64,000 nt of DNA from JAGOUB01 sp964648045 (GCA_964648045.1 CAZYNU010000001.1:1-64000), one strand, 5' to 3'. Positions 7,813 through 15,254 are shown, counted from the stretch's first letter. A program made the numbers and translations. Notes: generated by a model from the sequence alone, not told the origin.

Positions 7813-8373
7813 ATGCCCATCGACGCTGTCAAAATCCCGCAGAACGTCTACATCGAGGATCGCATCGTCGGTCCCCTGACGCTGCGCCAGATCTTGACCG
7901 TCGCGCTGGGCGGCGGCTTCAGTTACATCCTCTACATTACGGCTCAAAAACTCTACGGCACACCCAATCTCGTCCTGACGATCATCCTGTGGATTCCGGC
8001 GGCGCTGTCGGTGGTCTTCGCCTTTGTAACAGTGAACGACCTGAGCATTTTCCGCCTCCTCCTGCTCGCTTTTGAGAGCATGAACAAGCCTAATACGCGC
8101 CTGTTTGAACCTCGCGTTGGCATCTCGGTAAACATCAAGACGGCCGTTACACCCGAGCCGGAAAAGAAAGCCGTACCGCCCACTGCCACTGCCACCAATG
8201 CGAGCTTTGCCGACCTGAGCGTAGTCCTCGACCGCGCCGCACCGCGCCCGGTGACAGCCGCACCCGCACCCGCACCTGAACCCGCATCTCCAGCTGCGCC
8301 GGTACGCGCACGCTCGTCCATTCTGTCGAATCCGCCCACTCCCGCTCCCATTCTCCGCGACCTCTCCGCATGA
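7813..8373 (+). CDS. PrgI family protein (type IV secretion)
   Basis: A 186-residue protein. The N-terminal ~110 residues match the PrgI family: the opening VKIPQNVYIEDRIVGPLTLRQ, two closely spaced hydrophobic helices (ILTVALGGGFSYILYI and VLTIILWIPAALSVVFAFV), and FRLLLLAFESMNKP. PrgI proteins are VirB3-like inner-membrane parts of Gram-positive and CPR type IV secretion systems. The C-terminal 75 residues are Pro/Ala-rich and probably disordered. I start at ATG 7813, not the GTG at 7795, because the -10 box would otherwise lie in the coding region. Its stop overlaps the TraC-like gene by ATGA, so the two are coupled. Confidence 0.85.
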   Translation: MPIDAVKIPQNVYIEDRIVGPLTLRQILTVALGGGFSYILYITAQKLYGTPNLVLTIILWIPAALSVVFAFVTVNDLSIFRLLLLAFESMNKPNTRLFEPRVGISVNIKTAVTPEPEKKAVPPTATATNASFADLSVVLDRAAPRPVTAAPAPAPEPASPAAPVRARSSILSNPPTPAPILRDLSA

Positions 8374-9086
8374 CCGACCCCGTCGCCCCCTCCAGCGTCA
8401 AACAGCGCAAACGCAAGCCAGGCGCAGCCACGCAGCGGTTTCTTCCCATCGCGGAGATCCGCGGCGACACCGTGGCCCTCAAGAATGGCGGCCTGCGCGC
8501 GATCATCGCCATCGAGGCCCTTAACTTCAACCTCAAGAGCGAGGTGGAGCAGCAGGCCATCATCGCGGGCTACGCAGCTTTCGTGAACACGCTCACCTTC
8601 CCGCTGCAGATCGTCATGCGCTCCACGAAGACGAACGTGGACGAATACCTCAACACCTTAAGCACCCTGGGCGCCCAACAGAAGAACGAGCGCCTGGCCG
8701 AACAGACCGAAGCGTACGTGCGCTTCATCCAGCGCATGCTCGACGTGGCCGACATCATGCAGAAGCGTTTCTACGTGGTAGTTCCGCTGGATCGTGCCGT
8801 GCGCCATAAGACCCTGCTGGAGCAGTTTTTCGACTGGCTGAGCCCCGACGACACTGCGGCCAAGGCCGCTCAGCGTGCTCGCGAGTTCCAGACGTACAGC
8901 AAGCAGCTCACCGAACGCGTCGACCTGGTGGCCGCCGGCCTGAATAACATCGGCCTGCACACTCGCCGACTCACCACGCGCGATCTTCTCGAGTTGTTCT
9001 ACCAAATCTACAACCCCAAGACCTCGCAGGAGCAGAAGATCCCGCAAGATCTAGACCCGCTGCGCGAAGACGCCACCAAGCTGTAA
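8370..9086 (+). CDS. TraC-like / VirB4 N-terminal domain protein
   Basis: A 238-residue protein corresponding to the non-ATPase N-terminal domain of TraC/VirB4: a basic start (KQRKRKPGAATQRFLPIAEIRGDTVALKNGG-type opening), a strand-rich segment (LRAIIAIEALNFNLKSEVEQQ), TFPLQIVMRST, a helical middle, and a final LNNIGLHTRRLTTRDLLELFYQIYNP segment. It has no Walker motifs. Such stand-alone TraC domains usually precede a VirB4 ATPase in CPR genomes. Here the next gene is on the opposite strand and no VirB4 follows, so the ATPase is elsewhere; a VirD4/TraD-like ATPase is at 54216-57077. Coupled to prgI by a 4-base overlap. Confidence 0.8.
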   Translation: MTDPVAPSSVKQRKRKPGAATQRFLPIAEIRGDTVALKNGGLRAIIAIEALNFNLKSEVEQQAIIAGYAAFVNTLTFPLQIVMRSTKTNVDEYLNTLSTLGAQQKNERLAEQTEAYVRFIQRMLDVADIMQKRFYVVVPLDRAVRHKTLLEQFFDWLSPDDTAAKAAQRAREFQTYSKQLTERVDLVAAGLNNIGLHTRRLTTRDLLELFYQIYNPKTSQEQKIPQDLDPLREDATKL

Positions 9087-9092
9087 GTCAAC

Positions 9093-9722
9093 TCAGCGCT
9101 GCTCTACGAGCGTCTCAAGCGGGAAGCGCACCTTCTTGTAGGCGGCGTGTTTGTCGTCGGCACTGCGGTAGCCCAGCGGGCAAACGAGTACGGGCATCCA
9201 CGGTGAATCCTTAAGTCCCAGCTCCTGCTCGTACGCCTTAGAGTCGAAGCCCTCCATGGGTGTGCTATCAATCCCCTTCTCGGCCGCAGCCGCTAACAGG
9301 AAACCCAGCGCGATGTAGACTTGGCGGGCCGCCCACTCGGCCGCAGCCTGCGGCCCCTTGCCGGCGACGGCGTTGAGCAGCATGTCGCGAAATCCTGCGA
9401 GCGCCTCCATGGGTACGGCGCGAACCTCGGCCATGTGCGCGATGTAGCGCTCGATGTATTCCTGGTCCACATTCTTCAAGGCGCAGAGCACCACCAGGTG
9501 CGAAGCATCGACGACCTGAGGCTGGTGCCAGGAGTGCCCCTGGAGCTTCCTGCGCAGCTCGGGATCGGTCACAACGACGAAGTGCCACGGCTGTAAGCCG
9601 AACGACGAGGGCGCAAGACGAAGTGCCTGGAGGAGTTCTTGGAAATCGGCAGCGGAGATTGTCTTGGTCGGATCGAAGGTCTTCGTGGCGTAGCGCCACT
9701 CGAAGGCAGGGATGAGCGTCAT
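9093..9722 (-). CDS. Nitroreductase family NAD(P)H oxidoreductase
   Basis: A 209-residue flavoprotein of the nitroreductase superfamily (NfsB/NfnB-like). Seen: the opening FEWRYATKTFDPTK (FMN phosphate-binding Arg and Lys), LRLAPSSFGLQPWHFVVV, the ARQVYIALGFLLAAAAEKGIDSTPMEGFD block typical of the dimer interface, and VCPLGYRS near the C-terminus. It probably reduces quinones or nitro compounds with FMN. The start at 9722 is fixed by a promoter placed exactly for a leaderless mRNA; upstream in-frame sequence to 10094 is antisense to the S1 gene and is not protein-like. Confidence 0.92.
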   Translation of the reverse strand: MTLIPAFEWRYATKTFDPTKTISAADFQELLQALRLAPSSFGLQPWHFVVVTDPELRRKLQGHSWHQPQVVDASHLVVLCALKNVDQEYIERYIAHMAEVRAVPMEALAGFRDMLLNAVAGKGPQAAAEWAARQVYIALGFLLAAAAEKGIDSTPMEGFDSKAYEQELGLKDSPWMPVLVCPLGYRSADDKHAAYKKVRFPLETLVEQR

Positions 9723-9728
9723 GAAGTC

Positions 9729-9757
9729 ACTATACTTTTTAAAGTAGATAGGCACAA
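9729..9757 (-). promoter_or_regulatory. Leaderless promoter of the nitroreductase gene
   Basis: On the minus strand TTGTGC (9757-9752), a 17-base spacer and TATAGT (9734-9729) lie 6 bases before the ATG at 9722. The predicted start of transcription coincides with the start codon. Confidence 0.7.
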
Positions 9758-9785
9758 GGACGCCCATTCCGAATCGCAAGCAAAT

Positions 9786-9813
9786 TTGACAATAGACCCT
9801 CCATCCGTAGAAT
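9786..9813 (+). promoter_or_regulatory. Promoter of the S1 gene
   Basis: TTGACA (9786-9791), 16-base spacer, TAGAAT (9808-9813). This predicts a leader of about 70 pyrimidine-rich bases without a Shine-Dalgarno before the ATG at 9889, divergent from the nitroreductase. Confidence 0.7.
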
Positions 9814-9888
9814 ACGGCCAGTTTCCGGACGCCGCTCGTGCAAGGGCGCCGGACCCCCTTACTTCCCCTCTTGCACCCCTCCTTTCTT

Positions 9889-11214
9889 ATGGTGAAAAAG
9901 ACCCCCGCCGCCCCGACCGGCCCGATGGCCGAGCTCATGAAGTCGTCCCCTGCCGTATTCCGCGCGGAGCCGGGCGAACTCGTTGAAGGCACCGTTGTCT
10001 TCCGCGGCAAGAACAAGATCCTCATCGACCTCCGCGGCGTGGCCACGGGCATTATCTCTGGCCGCGAACTGCGCGACTCCTTCAACACGTTCAAGGATTT
10101 AAAGGAGGGTGATCAGGTAGCCGCACTCGTCCTTGAAGAAGAGAGCGACGAAGGCCTCGTCATCATGTCGCTGCGCATGGCCAGCCAGAAGAAGGCGTGG
10201 GACCGCTTCCACGACATGGTGGCTGCCGAGCAGACCATGAAGTTCACAGCTCAAGAAGCCAACAAGGGCGGACTCATTGCCAACATCGACGGTATCCGCG
10301 CTTTCCTCCCCGTATCACAACTCTCCCCGGTCAACTACCCGCGCGTGGGCAACTCCGACGCCGGCGAGATCATTAACCGCCTCAAGAAGTTCATCGGCCA
10401 CACCTTCAACGTGAAGATCGTCACGATGGACGAAGAGGCCGGCAAGATCGTGGTCTCCGAGCGCGACGCCATGGCCGAGGAGCGCGCCAAGGCCCTGGAA
10501 CACCTGCGCATCGGCGACGTGAAGGACGGCGTGGTGAGCGGCCTGGTGAAGTTCGGTCTGTTCGTCACGTTCGACGGCCTGGAGGGCCTCGTCCACATCT
10601 CCGAGATTGCCTGGGGCCACGTGAAGAACCCCTCCGAGCACGCCGAAGTGGGCGACCGCGTGACTGTGAAGGTCATCGGCGTCGACGGCGACAAGCTCTC
10701 GCTTTCCATGAAGCAGCTGACGAAAGACCCGTGGGAGGAGGTGGCCGAGCGCTACCCCGTGGGCAAGAAGGTCTCCGGCACAGTCGTGCGCTTTGCCGAC
10801 TACGGCGCCTTCCTCCGCCTGGAGAAGGACATCAACGGCCTCGTGCACCTCTCCGAGATCGCTCACCAGAAGGTGAACGACCCGTCCGAGGCCCTCACGA
10901 TCGGCCAGAAGGTTGAGGCGCAGGTCATCAACATCGACGTCGACGAGCGCCGCATCGGCCTCTCGATTAAGGCTCTGAAGCCCATCGACAAAGAGACCCT
11001 GGCCTTGCTCCAGAAGGAGCGCGAGGCCGAAGAGAAGGCCAAGGCCGAAGGCTCCTCCAAGAAGGAAGAGTCGTCCGCCGATGGCTTTGTGGCCAGCAAG
11101 ACCGGTAAGAAGTACTACCCGGCCGCATCGGCTGCCGCCGATAAGATCAAGGACGAGAACCGCGTAAGCTTCGCCACCGCCGAGGAGGCCGAAGCCGCCG
11201 GGTACGAGGCCTGA
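9889..11214 (+). CDS. rpsA: Ribosomal protein S1-like, four S1 domains
   Basis: A 441-residue RNA-binding protein. Four S1 (OB-fold) repeats can be followed: ~35-105 (GELVEGTVVFRGKNKILIDL), a degenerate one ~125-205 (GGLIANIDGIRAFLPVSQLS), ~225-292 (GVVSGLVKFGLFVTFDG..GLVHISEIAW) and ~312-382 (GTVVRFADYGAFLRLE..GLVHLSEIAH). S1 helps the 30S subunit recruit mRNAs. The C-terminus is a Glu/Lys/Ala-rich linker and a 40-residue tail SKTGKKYYPA...NRVSFATAEEAEAAGY, which resembles the Ada/MtaA-type zinc-binding module but lacks cysteines. The start at 9889 follows the promoter at 9786; an upstream in-frame start would lengthen it by 17 residues. A strong terminator follows. Confidence 0.93.
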   Translation: MVKKTPAAPTGPMAELMKSSPAVFRAEPGELVEGTVVFRGKNKILIDLRGVATGIISGRELRDSFNTFKDLKEGDQVAALVLEEESDEGLVIMSLRMASQKKAWDRFHDMVAAEQTMKFTAQEANKGGLIANIDGIRAFLPVSQLSPVNYPRVGNSDAGEIINRLKKFIGHTFNVKIVTMDEEAGKIVVSERDAMAEERAKALEHLRIGDVKDGVVSGLVKFGLFVTFDGLEGLVHISEIAWGHVKNPSEHAEVGDRVTVKVIGVDGDKLSLSMKQLTKDPWEEVAERYPVGKKVSGTVVRFADYGAFLRLEKDINGLVHLSEIAHQKVNDPSEALTIGQKVEAQVINIDVDERRIGLSIKALKPIDKETLALLQKEREAEEKAKAEGSSKKEESSADGFVASKTGKKYYPAASAAADKIKDENRVSFATAEEAEAAGYEA

Positions 11215-11234
11215 TCATCGTTTGATCCATCACA

Positions 11235-11272
11235 AAAAGCGGGCCGCCCTCCCAGGATCGGCCCGCTTTTTT
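11235..11272. terminator. Bidirectional terminator
   Basis: AAGCGGGCC/GGCCCGCTT stem flanked by an A-run on the left and TTTTTT on the right. It ends the S1 gene on the plus strand and could also end the small minus-strand ORF 11285-11443. Confidence 0.88.
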
Positions 11273-11284
11273 CAACGTCGATCG

Positions 11285-11443
11285 TCATCGAGTGGAATTT
11301 CCTTCACCATCGTCACCTTCCGGCCTCATGGGATCGCGCGACTCGGGCGGCACGCCCGGTTGGCCGTGTCGATTAGGGGCAACAGGCACATCGCGATTAT
11401 CATCACCATCTCCAGAAGGAGTATTGGGCGGCATGTGATGCAT
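11285..11443 (-). CDS. Possible small Pro/Asp-rich protein, 52 aa
   Basis: A 52-codon minus-strand ORF filling the otherwise empty stretch between the S1 terminator and the HAD gene. The product is hydrophilic and rich in Pro, Gly, Asp and Arg (MHHMPPNTPSGDGDN at the start, EGDDGEGNSTR at the end) and is probably disordered. The stop lies about 13 bases before the bidirectional terminator, which would serve it. Against it: no clear Shine-Dalgarno, GC3 is lower than in neighbours, and no recognisable family. TATCTC 17 bases before the ATG is a weak candidate -10. Confidence 0.35.
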   Translation of the reverse strand: MHHMPPNTPSGDGDDNRDVPVAPNRHGQPGVPPESRDPMRPEGDDGEGNSTR

Positions 11444-11550
11444 AGGAAGAAAAGGGAAGGAGATACGTGCCAGCGAAGACGTCGCGCCTGGCCGGGCCTT
11501 TCTAAAAATGTGACGTTTTTGAGATGATCTCCGCTACCATCCCTAGACCG

Positions 11551-12228
11551 ATGCGCGCGGTCATCTTCGACTTCGACGGCGTGGTAGTGGACAGTCAATT
11601 ACACTGGGACCGCCTTGGCGCGGCCCACGTCCGAAAAGTGCTGCCCATCTGGGACGATGAGAAGCAACGCCTGCTCAAGGGTCACAACAACCGTAACTGT
11701 CACGATATTCTGACGCGAGATTTTGGCTTTTCCATGCCCTACGAGGAGTTCGTCACCCACGTACGGCTGCTCTCGAAGGAAATTTACGAAGTGCACGCAG
11801 GGCCCACAGCCGGCATCGGCGCACTGCTCGACCGGCTCGCCCCCCTCGTTCCCCTACCCTCCATTGCCTCGGCGAGTGAGCGCCAGTGGATCGAGTTATT
11901 ACTCGGACGCATCAATCTGCGCGAACGCTTCGGCGACATTACGACGAGTGATGAGGTGACACGCAGCAAGCCCGCGCCCGACGTATACCTCAAGGCCGCC
12001 GAGAAGCTCTGCCTTTCGCCAATCGATTGCCTGGCCATCGAAGACACCGACGCCGGCGCGGCGGCGGCCATAGCCGCAGGTATGCGTGTGGTTGGATTTC
12101 ACCCACCAGGACAGCACTGGCAAGACATACACCTGGCCCATTGGCACATCACCTCGTTCGACGAATTAACGGATGACGTGCTGCGCTCTGGCTGCAAAGC
12201 AGGCATTGACAGGCTTGAGAGGTGGTGA
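11551..12228 (+). CDS. HAD-superfamily hydrolase (beta-phosphoglucomutase-like)
   Basis: A 225-residue Mg2+-dependent phosphatase or phosphomutase of the HAD superfamily, subfamily I. All four motifs are present: motif I VIFDFDGVVVDS (nucleophile Asp and acid/base Asp), motif II SIASAS, the motif III Lys in SKPAPDVYL, and motif IV CLAIEDTDAGAAAA. The cap between motifs I and II is helical, as in PgmB/phosphatase relatives. The substrate cannot be deduced. The start at 11551 places motif I at the N-terminus; an ATG at 11524 would add nine residues. The final codons contain the promoter of the next gene. Confidence 0.9.
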   Translation: MRAVIFDFDGVVVDSQLHWDRLGAAHVRKVLPIWDDEKQRLLKGHNNRNCHDILTRDFGFSMPYEEFVTHVRLLSKEIYEVHAGPTAGIGALLDRLAPLVPLPSIASASERQWIELLLGRINLRERFGDITTSDEVTRSKPAPDVYLKAAEKLCLSPIDCLAIEDTDAGAAAAIAAGMRVVGFHPPGQHWQDIHLAHWHITSFDELTDDVLRSGCKAGIDRLERW

Positions 12229-12235
12229 CTATAAC
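12206..12235 (+). promoter_or_regulatory. Promoter within the HAD gene 3' end
   Basis: TTGACA (12206-12211), 18-base spacer, TATAAC (12230-12235). It drives the 12277 gene with a leader of about 35 bases that contains CAGGAGA before the ATG. Confidence 0.7.
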
Positions 12236-12276
12236 GAATCTAGTCACGCTGTCCTTTTTGATCAGGAGACGCCGAC

Positions 12277-12615
12277 ATGGACGCAGTCACCGTCGCCCGT
12301 ACGCACTGTTCGCGCTGGAACCGGACCATCAAGAAACACTCGCGGTTCAAGCTGCATTGGTCCATCGCCCTCGATCCTAAGACGGAAGCGCCACTACAGA
12401 TTGTCATCACGGATGGCGCATTACTCTGGGACATCGAAGTCTTCCGCCCCCTCGACCCCGATGACGACTCGGACCTCCAAATGGCGCACCTGGATTTCTG
12501 GGTGACCGAGGCGAGCTTCGTCCTTGTACGCAATCTGTCCGACCGGGTTATCACCCGCTTGGTCGTAAGCCGCAGTGCCGATGCCGCCGCCCTGCTGTCC
12601 GCCCTGGCCGCCTGA
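12277..12615 (+). CDS. Hypothetical protein, 112 aa
   Basis: Unrecognised. A small soluble protein with alternating strands (KLHWSIALDP, PLQIVITDGALLWDIEVF, AHLDFWVTEASFVLVRNLSDRVITRLVV), suggesting a compact beta-rich fold, and a short C-terminal helix. Both a promoter (12206-12235) and a ribosome-binding site (AGGAGA, about 7 bases before the ATG) are visible, and a terminator lies 12 bases past the stop, so it is a monocistronic gene. Confidence 0.78.
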   Translation: MDAVTVARTHCSRWNRTIKKHSRFKLHWSIALDPKTEAPLQIVITDGALLWDIEVFRPLDPDDDSDLQMAHLDFWVTEASFVLVRNLSDRVITRLVVSRSADAAALLSALAA

Positions 12616-12627
12616 CGGCCACCTTTC

Positions 12628-12650
12628 GCCCGACGACAGTCGGGCTTTTT
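12628..12650 (+). terminator. Rho-independent terminator
   Basis: GCCCGA/TCGGGC stem followed by TTTTT, just after the 12277-12615 gene. Confidence 0.88.
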
Positions 12651-12666
12651 CTGATGACCGAGTTAC

Positions 12667-12695
12667 TTGACAATTTTAGTATTATAGTGTATTAA
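12667..12695 (+). promoter_or_regulatory. AT-rich promoter
   Basis: TTGACA (12667-12672), 17-base spacer, TATTAA (12690-12695) in a locally AT-rich stretch. It would transcribe the membrane coiled-coil gene at 12774. Confidence 0.6.
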
Positions 12696-12773
12696 AATCA
12701 TAGATTCCGGATCCTTGAAACCATGGGCAGAAACCGTGGTGGGAGATGGACGGCGACACAGGGAGACAAGTCA

Positions 12774-13349
12774 GTGTCGCAACAAGAGATGTCGGCGAAG
12801 GTGTACTGGATGTTCGCGGCGGCGATGTTGACCATCAGCGCGGCAGGGATGGCAGCAGTGATCTGGATCGCGGTGCAGAATGAACGCGCCGCCGCTGAGA
12901 AGAACAAGGATGTGCGGGAGGCCCGCCAGATCGAGGCGGCCCAAGCCTTCCCGAAGGCCGCTGAAGACGCGCAGGCGGCAGTCGAGAACGCCAAGGTGGC
13001 CACGAAGGAAGCCGCTCAGGCGATGGCCAAGCTCGAAACCGCCAAGGCAGCAGCAGAGACGGCGGCAGTGGCCGTGGAGCAGGCCGAACGCGACCTAGCC
13101 GAAGCCCTGCGCGAGGAGATGATCGCAAAGACGCGCGAAGTGCGGGCCTTCCGTCACGCGGACTGGGTGCGCCAGACTGGCCAAGTGGAAGAGGCGACCG
13201 CGTACGATGCCCTGCGCGAGGAGGCGGAGGCCGACGCTAAGATGCAGGCCGCAGAGACCGAAGCCCGGTGGCTCGGCGCCGGCATGCTAGCCGTCGCGAT
13301 CCTCGTCTTCATCACGATCTGCGGCGCACTCTCGCGTCGGCGCTGGTAA
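12774..13349 (+). CDS. Membrane-anchored coiled-coil protein, 191 aa
   Basis: Unrecognised. One N-terminal hydrophobic helix (MFAAAMLTISAAGMAAVIWIAV), about 110 residues of Ala/Glu/Lys-rich heptad sequence with no Pro after residue ~55 (long coiled coil), and a C-terminal hydrophobic helix (WLGAGMLAVAILVFITICGAL) followed by RRRW. This predicts a helical hairpin spanning the membrane twice with the coiled coil on one side. I prefer GTG 12774, preceded by GGGAG at 8 bases, to an ATG at 12723. Its own promoter and terminator flank it. The next gene (13472) has the same architecture without obvious sequence identity. Confidence 0.72.
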   Translation: MSQQEMSAKVYWMFAAAMLTISAAGMAAVIWIAVQNERAAAEKNKDVREARQIEAAQAFPKAAEDAQAAVENAKVATKEAAQAMAKLETAKAAAETAAVAVEQAERDLAEALREEMIAKTREVRAFRHADWVRQTGQVEEATAYDALREEAEADAKMQAAETEARWLGAGMLAVAILVFITICGALSRRRW

Positions 13350-13364
13350 CGGAACTGGAATCTG

Positions 13365-13396
13365 GACCCCTCTCACTACGAGAGGGGTCTCTTTTT
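13365..13396 (+). terminator. Rho-independent terminator
   Basis: GACCCCTCTC/GAGAGGGGTC stem with a 5-base loop followed by CTTTTTG. Confidence 0.9.
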
Positions 13397-13471
13397 GTAG
13401 ACAGAAAAGCCGTACAGAAGTAGAAATACAGCGGATTATGACCCTTTCAACCATAGGCGGAGGTAATCACG

Positions 13472-14002
13472 ATGTCACGACAGAGGTGGCGGACGGTCGG
13501 CATCGGACTGCTGGGGCTGGCCGCGGTAGTTATGCTCATCGGGGTGCTTTGCCGGATGAACCAGGCACCCGCAGAGGAAGACCCCAAGGCCGCTTTTGTG
13601 GCCGCAGTCTCAGAACTGAAGGACATCTGCGCGGCCACCGAAGCGGCCAAGACGGAGATGCGACAGATCCGCGAGCAGCTGGCCGCAGCCACCAAAGCGA
13701 AGCATGCCGCTCAACAGACCATAACGACGCTTGAAGCGCGTCTCGTGCCCCTCGAGAAAGAGAGTGCCTGGCGGAACCTGGCCGAAGCCCGCACCTTTGA
13801 GAAGGCGGACCGCTTGCGGCTGCAGATCGGCGCAGAAGACGCGGCATATTCCGAACTTCGACGACAGGCCGATGCCGATGCCAGCATCGAACAGATGCAT
13901 CGGGACCGGCGACAGTCAGCCGTAGTCATCCTGTGCTGCCTAATCTTGCTAGTCCTGGCACTGATGCCTATGGACCCCGGAGAGAGGTTGCGTCGACCTT
14001 GA
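13472..14002 (+). CDS. Membrane-anchored coiled-coil protein, 176 aa
   Basis: Unrecognised. Architecture mirrors the preceding gene: N-terminal hydrophobic helix (IGLLGLAAVVMLIGVLC), a polar helical region of about 110 residues with heptad character (SELKDICAATEAAKTEMRQIREQL and following), and a C-terminal hydrophobic helix (AVVILCCLILLVLALMPM) with a basic end. The start is supported by GGAGGT about 8 bases upstream. Flanked by its own terminator at 14009-14035. The two tandem genes may be diverged paralogues or partners in one envelope structure. Confidence 0.75.
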   Translation: MSRQRWRTVGIGLLGLAAVVMLIGVLCRMNQAPAEEDPKAAFVAAVSELKDICAATEAAKTEMRQIREQLAAATKAKHAAQQTITTLEARLVPLEKESAWRNLAEARTFEKADRLRLQIGAEDAAYSELRRQADADASIEQMHRDRRQSAVVILCCLILLVLALMPMDPGERLRRP

Positions 14003-14008
14003 TCCATC

Positions 14009-14035
14009 ACCCCTCCCGCGCGGAGGGGTCTTTTT
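14009..14035 (+). terminator. Rho-independent terminator
   Basis: ACCCCTCC/GGAGGGGT stem followed by CTTTTTAT, between the 13472 gene and the convergent HIT gene. Confidence 0.88.
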
Positions 14036-14363
14036 ATACCTTCTTATCGCTCAGAAAATGCAGATGGAGATAGGGCACTTCCTGACCGCCGCCCCTGCCC
14101 ACGTTGAACGCCAGCTTATAGCCGTCGACACCCTTCTGTTTGGCAAACTCCTGCGCCGTCAGAATGAGCAGACCGGGGAGGTGGGCCGTTTCGGCCGCCA
14201 CGTCGGCTATGGAGGCAACGAATTGCTTGGGAATGAATAGAATATGCGTGGCCGCCTTGGGATGAATATCACGAAAGGCCAACACACCATCGTCTTCAAA
14301 AACGATGTCGGCCGGAATCTCCCGGGCCAGGATCTTATGAAAAACGGTGGATTCCGAGGTCAT
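14034..14363 (-). CDS. HIT family protein (HinT-like)
   Basis: A 109-residue histidine-triad nucleotide-binding protein. The N-terminal FHKILAREIPADIVFEDD..LAFRDIHPKAATHILFIPK block and the C-terminal GGGQEVPYLHLHFLS motif are typical of bacterial HinT phosphoramidases, which hydrolyse AMP-linked substrates. The triad reads Y-L-H-L-H: the central nucleophilic His and the third His are kept while the first position is Tyr instead of the usual His. I start at the ATG at 14363 (MTSESTVFHK), which matches family length; an upstream ATG would add 12 residues. Confidence 0.93.
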   Translation of the reverse strand: MTSESTVFHKILAREIPADIVFEDDGVLAFRDIHPKAATHILFIPKQFVASIADVAAETAHLPGLLILTAQEFAKQKGVDGYKLAFNVGRGGGQEVPYLHLHFLSDKKV

Positions 14364-14441
14364 ACGTCGTTGGGAAAGCAGCAACACCATACCACGCAAA
14401 AGTAGCCCAGGGACTTGCTAATTTGCCCTAAAAGGCGGATA

Positions 14442-14921
14442 ATGGAGCTGTTGCTCAACGTCGCACCCGATCAAGCACCGGCCATGGAACAGGTGCCCAA
14501 CCAGGCGCTCATTGTCACGCAGCCAAGACAACTGGAAACGTTGCTCGGTGCCATCATGGCTGCCAGTACACCGTCGGAAAAACAGGGCGATGCCTCCGGC
14601 GACTGGAGTGGCAGCCAGGGGCAAGCCAACGGTGCGGCCGACCCCACGATCAGCGCGCGCGAAGAGGCACTGGCCGCTCTGCCCGATATACCGGTGATGC
14701 AGGTGCACCTTGAAGCGCACATCACCAAGGAAGTAACCGAACTGCGCCGCCAAGCCGCGAAACTTACCGCTTCCGATCGACCCGGCGCCGCCTACGAACT
14801 GGCCCAGCTCTACGCCAAGATCCGCCGTCTCAACAGCCTGGTTGCCCAACTATTCGACGCCTCCATCGAGGTCGTGAAGCGACTCTTCATTCGCGTATTC
14901 ATCGACAAGCAGTCGCTCTGA
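14442..14921 (+). CDS. Hypothetical protein, 159 aa
   Basis: Unrecognised. N-terminal ~45 residues are mixed; residues ~45-75 are a Ser/Gly/Asp-rich linker; the C-terminal half is helical (HITKEVTELRRQAAKLTAS, AAYELAQLYAKIRRLNSLVAQLF, VVKRLFIRVFIDKQ), resembling a small helical bundle. No signal peptide. GATAAT at 14438 overlaps the proposed ATG, so the real start might be the ATG at 14484. Its stop abuts that of the convergent gene with no intervening base. Confidence 0.65.
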   Translation: MELLLNVAPDQAPAMEQVPNQALIVTQPRQLETLLGAIMAASTPSEKQGDASGDWSGSQGQANGAADPTISAREEALAALPDIPVMQVHLEAHITKEVTELRRQAAKLTASDRPGAAYELAQLYAKIRRLNSLVAQLFDASIEVVKRLFIRVFIDKQSL

Positions 14922-15218
14922 TTAGTCTTTCTTCTCGTGATGCTTGTGCGAGTGCTTCTTGTCGCTGTCGTCTTCGGTCTCTTCGGCGTGCTTCGCCTTG
15001 GCCGCCAAGAATGATGACACCAGGGCCACGCCATGCTCCACCCACGAGAGCGGCTGTAGAACGGTGGATTCCAAGTGTTCGCTCACATTCGCCGCTTTAC
15101 GGATGATCTTGCGAAGATCCACCAGAATGATAATCACGTGGTAGAGTGCAATCACCAACATGACTGCCACAGCGGCATAAGTGAAGGCGATGAGCTGCGA
15201 AGTAGAAATCATGTCCAT
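14922..15218 (-). CDS. Small membrane protein with His/Asp/Lys-rich tail, 98 aa
   Basis: Unrecognised family. One strong N-terminal membrane segment (LIAFTYAAVAVMLVIALYHVIIILV), an amphipathic middle (LRKIIRKAANVSEHLESTVLQPL) reminiscent of short DUF948-like proteins, and a highly charged tail EETEDDSDKKHSHKHHEKKD that could bind metal or simply be cytosolic. It is convergent with the gene before it and divergent from yidD. Confidence 0.7.
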   Translation of the reverse strand: MDMISTSQLIAFTYAAVAVMLVIALYHVIIILVDLRKIIRKAANVSEHLESTVLQPLSWVEHGVALVSSFLAAKAKHAEETEDDSDKKHSHKHHEKKD

Positions 15219-15254
15219 GTGGAGGGGCGGGAAGCGCTACGATGGGTATAGCAC

